A DNA stretch of 5,489 nt from UBA7803 sp041686955 (GTDB lineage: Bacteria; Pseudomonadota; Gammaproteobacteria; Pseudomonadales; Azotimanducaceae). Position numbers and translations under genes: made by a program. Location: assembly GCA_041686955.1 (NCBI GenBank), contig JAWLCV010000150.1, forward strand, positions 1-5,489, given 5' to 3'. Shown in pieces: positions 1 to 5,489 of this stretch. The number at the start of each line of letters is the position of its first letter. Positions within the stretch are counted from its first letter, which is position 1. Under the pieces are notes generated by a model. It ran no database searches. It worked only from the letters and a program-made list of their open reading frames with translations, and was not told the origin of the DNA.

Positions 1-32
1 TCGTCGGCAACCTGCTGCGTACGGTACAGTAG
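1..32 (+). CDS. Possible C-terminal tail of an upstream gene (partial)
   Basis: Reading from base 3, nine codons (VGNLLRTVQ) run to a TAG at 30-32. Seven of the nine codons end in G or C, which fits the codon use of the genes downstream, and the 26-nt gap to oppA would be normal for an operon. That is all the support there is: nine codons cannot identify a protein, and a chance stop in leader DNA is equally possible. No function can be suggested. Confidence 0.2.
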   Translation, partial: VGNLLRTVQ

Positions 33-37
33 CCTCC

Positions 38-46
38 GGGGGAGAG
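38..46 (+). promoter_or_regulatory. Probable ribosome binding site of oppA
   Basis: A purine-rich run GGGGGAGAG precedes the oppA ATG. The GGAG core (41-44) lies 14 nt from the start codon, which is longer than ideal. The CTCC at 34-37 can pair with GGAG at 41-44 across a GGG loop, so a small 4-bp hairpin could partly mask the site. No other Shine-Dalgarno-like sequence is available for this start. Confidence 0.45.
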
Positions 47-58
47 TTCCATCACCAC

Positions 59-1762
59 ATGAGCGACATCGCCAGCAACCAGGACAGCTTCACCCGCTCG
101 GCAGCGCGGCAGCTCCTCGTGTTCGCCGTGATCGCCGTGGCCGGCATCGCCGCGCTCATGGTGGCCCTGTCGTGGGCGGCAGGGCTCACCGCGTCCGGCT
201 CCGCGGGGGGCGCCGCGGTGGATCCGGTGAGCAAGACCGTCACCCTGCTCCTCACCGAGGAGCCGCCCCAGCTCAACGGCACCCTGGCCACGGACACGGT
301 GAGCACCCAGGTGCTCGGCCACGTGATGGAAGGCCTGCTGCGCTACGACGAGCACAACCGCCTCGTCCCGGGGGTTGCGGAGCGCTGGGAGATCGAGGGT
401 GACACGGCCACGTTCTGGCTGAGGGAAAGTGCCCGCTGGAGCGACGGCGAGCCCGTCACCGCTCACGATTTCGTGTTCGCCTGGCGCACGGCCCTGGATC
501 CGGCCAACGCATCCGAGTACGCCTTCATTCTGTTCCCCATCAAGAACGCCGAAGCCATCAACGGCGGCACCCTGCCCGGCTCTGCCCTCGGCGCCGAGGC
601 CTTGAACGACCACACCCTGCGGGTCACCCTGGAGCAGCCCATCGGCTACTTCGAGAAGCTGCTCGCCTACACCACCTACTATCCCGTGCGCGAGGATTTC
701 TACAACGCCACCGGCGGCCGCTACGGCGCCGACGCCGACACCTTGCTCTACAACGGGCCGTTCCGGATCACCCGCTGGGTGCACGGCGCCAGCCTGCGCA
801 TGGAACGCAATCCCCATTACTGGGATCAGCAGCGCGCTCACGTGAACGTCCTGGACTTCGCCTACATCACCACCGATCCCAACGCCCAGCTCAACCTGTT
901 CAAGGACGGCAGGGTCGCCTTCGTTCACCTCACCGAGGAGAACCTGACCGAAGCTCTGGTGCAGCGCTGGCCGCTCTACCGGTTCATGGACGGCTCCGTC
1001 TTCTACACCGAGTTCAACTTCCGCGAGGGCCGGCTCACCCGGAACTGGCACCTGCGCAAGGCCATTCAGCTCGCGCTGGACCCGGGCGAGCTGGTCTACA
1101 GGGTCATCAAGCTGCCCGGCTACCTGCCCGGCGTATCGTTGTTCCCGAGCTGGATTCAGGGCGTTGACGGTCCGTTCCGCAGTGAGTATCCGCCGCCGCC
1201 GGTGATGCCCGACCGCGACGAGGCGCGGCGCCACCTGGAGCTCGCCAGGCAGGAGCTCGGCGTCGAGGAGATCCCGCCCCTCGTGCTGCTCACCGGCGAC
1301 AATCCCATCTCCAACAAGCAGTCCGAGTACTATCAGCAGACCCTCAAGCGGGACCTGGGGCTCACCATCCGCATCGACCGGCAGATCTTCAAGCAGCGGC
1401 TGGCGAAGATGACCGCCGGCGACTTCGACATGGTGCTGGCGGGCTGGGGCCCGGACTACGATGACCCCCTGACGTTCGGCAACCTGTTCGCGTCGTGGAA
1501 CCTGAACAACCGCGGCCGCTACGACAACCCCGAGCTCGACCGATGGGTGCGGGTGGCCGAAAGCAGCACGGACCCGGCCGAGCGCACCCACGCCTTCGGA
1601 CAGATTCAGCGCATCATCATTGAGGACGTGGTGATCCTCCCCGAGTACGAACGCGGCCGGGTCTACGTGCTGGACCCGCGCGTCGAAGGGGTGGTCCGGC
1701 GCGCCGCCGGGGCGGATCCGGACTTCTCCAACGTCCGCATAGTCGAACCGGAGAGCGTCTAG
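59..1762 (+). CDS. oppA: Oligopeptide ABC transporter substrate-binding protein (OppA-like, SBP family 5), N-terminally anchored or secreted
   Basis: 567 residues. This is the periplasmic receptor that binds peptides and hands them to the OppBC channel. Residues 1-18 are a polar N-region with R13 and R17, followed by a ~25-residue hydrophobic stretch (19-43) and a Gly/Ala/Ser linker (about 44-53). There is no cysteine lipobox. The family 5 (SBP_bac_5) signature lies at about 106-142 (AERW, then WSDGEPVTAHDF). YNGPFRITRW (231-240) with ERNPHYWD (249-256) is typical of OppA proteins. GWGPDYDDP (462-470) aligns with GWCADYNEP of E. coli OppA, so D466 corresponds to the aspartate that salt-bridges the peptide N-terminus. 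Length is close to E. coli OppA (543). ATG at 59 is the only usable start: the frame is open to the window edge but contains no earlier ATG, GTG or TTG. The gene ends 1 nt before oppB. Family assignment is firm; the preference for oligopeptides over dipeptides or other ligands is inferred from the OppA-like motifs and the neighbours. Confidence 0.93.
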   Translation: MSDIASNQDSFTRSAARQLLVFAVIAVAGIAALMVALSWAAGLTASGSAGGAAVDPVSKTVTLLLTEEPPQLNGTLATDTVSTQVLGHVMEGLLRYDEHNRLVPGVAERWEIEGDTATFWLRESARWSDGEPVTAHDFVFAWRTALDPANASEYAFILFPIKNAEAINGGTLPGSALGAEALNDHTLRVTLEQPIGYFEKLLAYTTYYPVREDFYNATGGRYGADADTLLYNGPFRITRWVHGASLRMERNPHYWDQQRAHVNVLDFAYITTDPNAQLNLFKDGRVAFVHLTEENLTEALVQRWPLYRFMDGSVFYTEFNFREGRLTRNWHLRKAIQLALDPGELVYRVIKLPGYLPGVSLFPSWIQGVDGPFRSEYPPPPVMPDRDEARRHLELARQELGVEEIPPLVLLTGDNPISNKQSEYYQQTLKRDLGLTIRIDRQIFKQRLAKMTAGDFDMVLAGWGPDYDDPLTFGNLFASWNLNNRGRYDNPELDRWVRVAESSTDPAERTHAFGQIQRIIIEDVVILPEYERGRVYVLDPRVEGVVRRAAGADPDFSNVRIVEPESV

Positions 1763-1763
1763 G

Positions 1764-2696
1764 ATGTGGCGCTACACGCTGCGGCGGCTGATTCAGGGCG
1801 TGGTCACCGTCTGGTTCATCGCCACCGCCACCTTCTTCGCCATGCACAACGTGCCCGGCGACCCGTTGAGCGGCGAAAAGGCGCTCACCGAGGAGATCCG
1901 CGCCAATCTCGAAGCCAAGTACGGTCTCGACAAGCCCCTGCTCGATCAGTACGTCATCTACATGAGAAATCTCCTGCAGGGTGACTTCGGGATCTCGTTC
2001 ACTCAGAAGAACCGGGAAGTGAACGACATCATCGCCGAACACTTCCCCGTCTCCGCCACCCTGGGCCTTCTGGCCATCGTCTTCGCCGGACTCGGGGGCG
2101 TGCTGTGGGGTGCGCTCACCGCGCTGTATCGCAACCGCCTGCCGGATACCGTGGTCATGTTCCTGGTGATCCTGGGCATCTCGGTGCCGAGCTTCGTGTT
2201 CGCGGCCCTCGGACAGCTCGCTCTGGTGAACGTCAACGATCTGGTGGGCTTCACCCTGCTGCCGGTGGCCGGCTGGGGAACGGTCTGGCACATGCTGGTA
2301 CCGTCGCTGGTGCTCGGGCTCTCCACCATGGCCTACCTGACGCGCCTGATGCGTTCCTCCATGCTGGAGATCGTCAACTCCGACTACGTGAAGACCGCCA
2401 AGGCCAAAGGGCTGCCGCCGACCCGGATCTTCACCCATCATCAGCTCCGCAACGCCATCCTGCCGGTGATCACCGTGCTCGGTCCGGCCGTGGCGGCCAT
2501 CACCACGGGCGGCTTCGTGGTGGAGCTGGTGTTCGCCATCCCGGGCCTCGGCCGTTACTTCGTGCAGGCGGTCCAGCAGCTCGACTACACGGTCATCATG
2601 GGGACGACGGTGTTCTACGGCGCGTTCCTGGTATTCATGGTGATCGTGGTGGATCTCCTCTACGGCCTGGTAGACCCTCGGGTGCGGCTGGAATAG
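1764..2696 (+). CDS. oppB: Oligopeptide ABC transporter permease OppB
   Basis: 310 residues, the normal length for OppB (306 in E. coli). It is one of the two inner-membrane subunits that form the peptide channel. Six hydrophobic segments are visible at about 9-28, 98-121, 131-155, 174-193, 231-258 and 280-303. The N-terminal periplasmic region is clearly OppB-like: PGDP (31-34), EAKYGLD (50-56) and GDFG (73-76), followed by FPVSATLG (94-101). The EAA coupling loop, which contacts the ATPases in the cytoplasm, is at about 207-234 (DYVKTAKAKGL through NAILP), and the GLG of the AIPGLG motif follows at about 258-263. The start is the ATG one base after the oppA stop; a GGAG at 1750-1753, inside the end of oppA, is its likely ribosome binding site. 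Nothing is odd in this subunit, which contrasts with its partner OppC. Confidence 0.95.
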   Translation: MWRYTLRRLIQGVVTVWFIATATFFAMHNVPGDPLSGEKALTEEIRANLEAKYGLDKPLLDQYVIYMRNLLQGDFGISFTQKNREVNDIIAEHFPVSATLGLLAIVFAGLGGVLWGALTALYRNRLPDTVVMFLVILGISVPSFVFAALGQLALVNVNDLVGFTLLPVAGWGTVWHMLVPSLVLGLSTMAYLTRLMRSSMLEIVNSDYVKTAKAKGLPPTRIFTHHQLRNAILPVITVLGPAVAAITTGGFVVELVFAIPGLGRYFVQAVQQLDYTVIMGTTVFYGAFLVFMVIVVDLLYGLVDPRVRLE

Positions 2697-2699
2697 CTC

Positions 2700-4085
2700 A
2701 TGGCAGAAACTCAACCTCTGATCCACGAGCCGAGCCCCGGTGCCTTCGAGCCGCTGATGGGCGAGCAGCGCCTGCAGGTGCTGTCCCGGCCGTCGCTCTC
2801 CTACTGGCAGGATGCCTGGATCCGACTGAAGAAGAACCGCAGGGCGCTGGTCTCGCTCTACATCGTCATCGGCATGCTGTTCTTCACGGTGGCGGGCCCC
2901 TGGATCTGGCCCGTGGATCCGGCGGCCCAGGACCTGGATCAGATCAGCCAGCCCCCGGGCGCCGGTCGTGCCGCCGTTCTGGTGGAGGCCTACGAAGCGT
3001 GGGATGGCAGCACCAGCCGACCGGGCGAGGGGCTACGCCTTGCCGAGCCGGCCACCACCCAGGCGGTGCGGCTGGTCTGGGACCCCATGCCCGGAGCCAA
3101 CACCTACGCGCTCTACCGCAACATCCTGGCGGTGGAGCCCGGCGATCCGCTGGGGCTGCCGCTGGTCGAAACCTTCACTCCGGACGTGCGGCACTTCGAG
3201 GACCGGCTCGACCTGCAGCCCGGCACCTACTACTACACCGTGGTGGCCCTGGACGAGCAGGGCGATCGCCTGCCGGCCCGGGAGACGCTCGAGGTCCCCG
3301 TGACCCGGGTCGTCACCGTCGAGGACGCGGTGGCCCGGGGGCTCGTGGACCCCGACGCCTCGCCCGCGCCGGGGGACGAGGTGAAGCTGGGCCTGCACCC
3401 GCTGGGCACGGATTACCTGGGTCGGGACATGCTGGCGCGGCTCATGTACGGAGCGCGGGTCTCCCTGTTCATCGGCATCGGCGCGCCCCTCGTGTTCGTA
3501 GCGTTCGGCGTGCTCTACGGCAGCACCGCCGGCTTCCTGGGCGGGACCGTGGATCAGGTGCTCATGCGGTTCGCCGACTTCGTCATCGCCCTGCCCTTTC
3601 TGCTGTTCATGATCCTGTTCAAGATCGTCTTCAACGTGGGCGCCGGGGAAAGCGGCATTCTTCCCATGATGCTGGCCATGGTGCTGCTGCTGTGGCCGGC
3701 CACGGCCCGTCTGGTGCGGGGACAGATCCTGCAGGTGCGGGAAGAAGGCTACGTGCAGGCCGCGCGCCTTCTGGGGGCCGGCACCGGCTACCTCGTGCTT
3801 CGCCACATGATTCCCAACACCCTGGGCGTCATTCTGGTCACCCTCACCTTCGCGGTGCCGAGCGCCATCTTCACCGAGGCGTTCCTGTCGTTCATCGGCA
3901 TGGGCGTGGCGCCGCCCACCCCCTCCTGGGGCAGCATGTCCAACGAAGGCCTGAAAACCATGCTCACCCATCCCCACGAGCTGATCCTGCCCGCGGTGCT
4001 GATCAGCATCACGGTGCTCGCGTTCAACCTGCTCGGGGACGGATTGCGGGACGCCCTGGACGCGAAGATGAGGTCGCTGGAATGA
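2700..4085 (+). CDS. oppC: Oligopeptide ABC transporter permease OppC with a large periplasmic FN3-like insertion
   Basis: 461 residues, against about 300 for typical OppC. It is the second channel subunit. An N-terminal cytoplasmic segment (1-48) includes SYWQDAWIRLKKNRRA, the usual OppC lead-in, and its basic residues place the N-terminus inside. TM1 is about 49-71. After VDPAAQDL the protein departs from the family for about 140 residues (about 89-228) and rejoins it at HPLGTDYLGRD (233-243) and YGARVSL (250-256). Further membrane segments lie near 254-276, 291-312, 320-338, 371-394 and 427-447. The EAA loop is about 348-373 (EEGYVQAARLLGAG through RHMIPN), and GDGLRDALD (446-454) is the conserved OppC/DppC ending. 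The gene starts 3 nt after oppB with only a weak GGAA (2690-2693), so translation probably depends on coupling. It overlaps oppD by 4 nt. Identity as OppC is secure; what the inserted domain does is unknown. Confidence 0.94.
   Translation: MAETQPLIHEPSPGAFEPLMGEQRLQVLSRPSLSYWQDAWIRLKKNRRALVSLYIVIGMLFFTVAGPWIWPVDPAAQDLDQISQPPGAGRAAVLVEAYEAWDGSTSRPGEGLRLAEPATTQAVRLVWDPMPGANTYALYRNILAVEPGDPLGLPLVETFTPDVRHFEDRLDLQPGTYYYTVVALDEQGDRLPARETLEVPVTRVVTVEDAVARGLVDPDASPAPGDEVKLGLHPLGTDYLGRDMLARLMYGARVSLFIGIGAPLVFVAFGVLYGSTAGFLGGTVDQVLMRFADFVIALPFLLFMILFKIVFNVGAGESGILPMMLAMVLLLWPATARLVRGQILQVREEGYVQAARLLGAGTGYLVLRHMIPNTLGVILVTLTFAVPSAIFTEAFLSFIGMGVAPPTPSWGSMSNEGLKTMLTHPHELILPAVLISITVLAFNLLGDGLRDALDAKMRSLE
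2964..3383 (+). other. Fibronectin type III-like domain and flanking linkers inserted in the OppC periplasmic loop
   Basis: Encodes OppC residues about 89-228. The core (about 111-203) has the FN3 pattern. A B-strand carries the conserved tryptophan (VRLVWDPMPGA, W127), followed by a C-strand TYALYRN (135-141). After a loop, FEDRLDLQPGTYYYTVVALD (166-185) gives the E-F turn and F-strand with the typical pGTxYxYxVxAxD spacing. A G-strand RETLEVPVT (194-202) follows. An acidic, proline-rich linker (about 203-228) leads back to the permease. There is no hydrophobic segment inside the block, so it should fold as a soluble domain between TM1 and TM2 on the periplasmic side. G+C content and codon use look like the flanking permease sequence, with no sign of recent insertion. 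Fold assignment is by eye; the role is not known, and docking of OppA is only a guess. Confidence 0.75.
4070..4074 (+). promoter_or_regulatory. Ribosome binding site of oppD within the end of oppC
   Basis: GAGGT lies 7 nt upstream of the oppD ATG at 4082, an ideal distance. It supports starting oppD at the ATGA overlap, even though its reading frame stays open for nearly 2 kb upstream through oppC and part of oppB. Confidence 0.6.
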
Positions 4086-5137
4086 GCGCGCCGCGGATCA
4101 GCAGCCCGCTGCTCGAGGTGCAGGACCTCCGGGTGGAGTTCGATACCTACGGCGGCACCGTGCAGGCCGTGCGCGGGGTCAGTTTCGCCGTAGAGGCCGG
4201 GGAGACCCTCGCCATCGTCGGCGAGTCCGGTTGCGGCAAATCCGTGACGGTGCAGAGCCTCATGGGGCTCACGCCCATGCCGCCCGGGCGCATCACCGGC
4301 GGCAGCGCGCGGCTCCGGGGGACCGAGATTCTCGGTCAAACCCGTATCGAAGGTCGGGAGATTCGCGGCCGCGAGATCGGCATGATCTTTCAGGATCCGA
4401 TGACCTCGCTGAACCCCACCATGACCATCGGCAGTCAGATCGCCGAGACCCTGGAGGTGCACCGCGGCTGGAGCCACAAGCGCGCGCTCGCCCGGGCGGT
4501 GGAGCTCCTCGAGATGGCGCGCATCCCCGAAGCGGCGCGCCGGGCCCGCCAGTATCCCTTCGAGTTCTCTGGCGGCATGCTGCAGCGGGCCATGATCGCC
4601 ACGGCCATCGCCTGCGAGCCCGCCATCCTCATCGCCGACGAGCCCACCACGGCGCTGGACGTGACCATTCAGGCGCAGATTCTCGACCTGATGGAAGACC
4701 TGCAGCGGGAAACCGACATGGCCGTCATCCTCATCACCCACGACCTGGGGGTGGTGGCGCGCATGGCCGACGAGGTGGTGGTGATGTACGCCGGCCAGGT
4801 GGCGGAGAAGGGCACGGTGGACGACGTCTTCTACCGCTCCTCGCACCCGTACACCCTGGGGCTCAAGGCCGCCATGCCGAGTAACGATCCGGCGGCGGAA
4901 CACCGGCTCATGCCCATCGAAGGCAGTCCGCCGGACCTGTTCCATCCCCCCGCCGGCTGCGCCTACGCCGCCCGCTGCCCCTACGCCATGCGCATCTGCA
5001 GCGAGCGCGATCCCGGCCCGTTCCACCAGGGGGCGCGGCATTTCGCCCGCTGCTGGCTGCAACATGGCGGCGCGCCCCGGGTGGCCGAGCTGCATCAGGT
5101 GGTCGAGCCCGCGAGCGAACCGGAGGTACGCCCGTGA
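4082..5137 (+). CDS. oppD: Oligopeptide ABC transporter ATP-binding protein OppD, with [4Fe-4S] cysteine motif
   Basis: 351 residues, one of the two cytoplasmic ATPases that power peptide import. Visible motifs are Walker A GESGCGKS (47-54), Q-loop Q104 in IFQDPMTSLNP, ABC signature FSGGMLQR (162-169), Walker B AILIADEP (181-188) with catalytic E187, D-loop ALD (191-193) and switch H220 in ITHDLGVVA. The C-terminal oligopeptide-transporter extension has HPYTLGL (255-261) and four cysteines, C293, C299, C306 and C324 (spacing x5, x6, x17). That arrangement binds a [4Fe-4S] cluster in structurally studied DppD/OppD proteins. The signature has Leu where E. coli OppD has Arg (GGMRQR); as I recall NikD also has Leu, so this need not impair function. 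About 25 extra residues follow the last cysteine. The start is the ATG overlapping the oppC stop (ATGA); the gene overlaps oppF by 4 nt. OppD rather than DppD is preferred because the partner genes are OppA/B/C-like. Confidence 0.94.
   Translation: MSAPRISSPLLEVQDLRVEFDTYGGTVQAVRGVSFAVEAGETLAIVGESGCGKSVTVQSLMGLTPMPPGRITGGSARLRGTEILGQTRIEGREIRGREIGMIFQDPMTSLNPTMTIGSQIAETLEVHRGWSHKRALARAVELLEMARIPEAARRARQYPFEFSGGMLQRAMIATAIACEPAILIADEPTTALDVTIQAQILDLMEDLQRETDMAVILITHDLGVVARMADEVVVMYAGQVAEKGTVDDVFYRSSHPYTLGLKAAMPSNDPAAEHRLMPIEGSPPDLFHPPAGCAYAARCPYAMRICSERDPGPFHQGARHFARCWLQHGGAPRVAELHQVVEPASEPEVRP
5122..5127 (+). promoter_or_regulatory. Strong ribosome binding site that fixes the oppF GTG start
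   Basis: GGAGGT is a near-perfect Shine-Dalgarno sequence 6-7 nt upstream of GTG at 5134. It lies inside the last codons of oppD and decides in favour of the non-ATG start, which overlaps the oppD stop as GTGA. Confidence 0.7.
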
Positions 5138-5489
5138 ACGAGCGCCAGCCCCTGGTGGTCGCCGACCGCCTCACCAAGCACTTTCCGCTGCGCGGTGGGC
5201 ACCAGGTGCACGCCGTGGACGAGGTGAGTCTGACCATTCACGAGAAGGAGATCGTCGGCCTCGTCGGGGAATCCGGCTCGGGTAAGTCCACTTTCGGCAA
5301 GACCCTGATCGGCCTGCACCCGAAGACCTCGGGCAGCGCCAGCTTCCGCGGCGAGCCGCTGCCTGACCGCTACGGGTCCCGGGACTTCCAGCGCTGGGCG
5401 AAGAAGATGCAGATGATCTTCCAGGACCCCTACTCGTCCCTGAATCCGCGGATGACCGTGGGCGAGATCATCGGCGAGGGGCTGAAGCT
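5134..5489 (+). CDS. oppF: Oligopeptide ABC transporter ATP-binding protein OppF (N-terminal part, cut by window end)
   Basis: 118 complete codons are visible; the gene continues past the window edge. It is the second ATPase of the importer and would pair with OppD. The N-terminus is typical of OppF/DppF: LVVADRLTKHFPL (7-19), then HAVDEVSLTI (26-35). Walker A is GESGSGKST (45-53), and the Q-loop is MIFQDPYSSLNPRMTV (94-109) with Q97; the PYSSLNPR form is characteristic of OppF/DppF, while OppD here has PMTSLNPT. The start is GTG, chosen because it overlaps the oppD stop and follows an excellent GGAGGT. The ABC signature, Walker B and C-terminal region lie outside the window, so completeness cannot be judged. 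Which of OppF or DppF it is follows from the neighbours. Confidence 0.92.
   Translation, partial: MNERQPLVVADRLTKHFPLRGGHQVHAVDEVSLTIHEKEIVGLVGESGSGKSTFGKTLIGLHPKTSGSASFRGEPLPDRYGSRDFQRWAKKMQMIFQDPYSSLNPRMTVGEIIGEGLK

Noticed and set aside
1..58. Possible promoter ahead of oppA (TACAGT at about 25-30 as a -10 element).
   Set aside because: Only a partial match, and the window does not reach a properly spaced -35 element. The operon promoter may lie upstream of the window.
1617..2726. Long open frame on the minus strand opposite oppB (369 residues).
   Set aside because: The translation is His/Glu/Asp/Gly-rich with no recognisable domain and mirrors the codons of oppB and the ends of its neighbours; typical antisense shadow in high-GC DNA.
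2964..3383. The OppC insert as a recent mobile or foreign insertion.
   Set aside because: No flanking direct or inverted repeats are seen, the frame is maintained, and base composition matches the flanking sequence, so an old domain insertion is more likely.
3033..3977. Long open frame on the minus strand opposite oppC (314 residues), including the FN3-like region.
   Set aside because: Same shadow pattern (His/Gln/Gly-rich, no domain), with oppC clearly coding in sense.
2105..4081. The oppD reading frame stays open about 2 kb upstream, giving an apparent protein of ~1010 residues.
   Set aside because: The upstream part runs out of frame through oppB and oppC, whose conserved proteins occupy the true frame. 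Its translation is low-complexity Arg/Gly/Pro/His-rich. Good G+C-rich codon bias removes stops in shadow frames. oppD proper starts at 4082 with a ribosome binding site and ATGA overlap.
3788..5095. Long open frame on the minus strand opposite oppC/oppD (435 residues).
   Set aside because: It lies opposite the intact Walker A, signature, Walker B and cysteine motifs of OppD; its own translation resembles no protein family.

Overview
The window is a protein-dense, strongly G+C-rich stretch of a Gram-negative bacterial chromosome. It carries most of one operon for an oligopeptide ABC importer (Opp type), all on the + strand, in the classical order oppA-oppB-oppC-oppD-oppF. The gene order, the close resemblance of OppB, OppC and OppD to the enterobacterial Opp proteins as I remember them, and the high G+C at third codon positions suggest a high-GC proteobacterium, probably a gammaproteobacterium. 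The taxonomic guess is an inference and only moderately firm.

Layout. Bases 1-58 are leader; they may include the last codons of an upstream gene ending at base 32. oppA (59-1762) encodes the periplasmic peptide-binding protein. oppB (1764-2696) and oppC (2700-4085) encode the two membrane permeases. oppD (4082-5137) and oppF (5134 to the window edge, truncated) encode the two ATPases. Gene junctions are 1 nt, 3 nt, a 4-nt ATGA overlap and a 4-nt GTGA overlap, so the set is almost certainly one transcript with translational coupling. There is no gene-free stretch over 60 bases. I see no RNA gene, insertion sequence, CRISPR array, terminator or convincing promoter.

How it works. OppA captures peptides in the periplasm and delivers them to the OppB/OppC channel. 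OppD and OppF form the cytoplasmic ATPase pair that drives import. OppD also has the four-cysteine C-terminal motif known to hold a [4Fe-4S] cluster in this subfamily.

What is unusual. OppC is 461 residues instead of about 300. The extra ~140 residues form one block between transmembrane segment 1 and the conserved LGTD-x-x-GRD motif, that is, on the periplasmic face, and contain a clear fibronectin type III-like beta-sandwich pattern. OppA has no lipobox and starts with a long hydrophobic segment that looks more like a membrane anchor than a short cleavable signal. oppA is separated from oppB by a single base, leaving no room for an intergenic hairpin that would raise binding-protein levels. 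Together these suggest, as a hypothesis, a membrane-tethered Opp variant with an extra periplasmic docking module on the permease.
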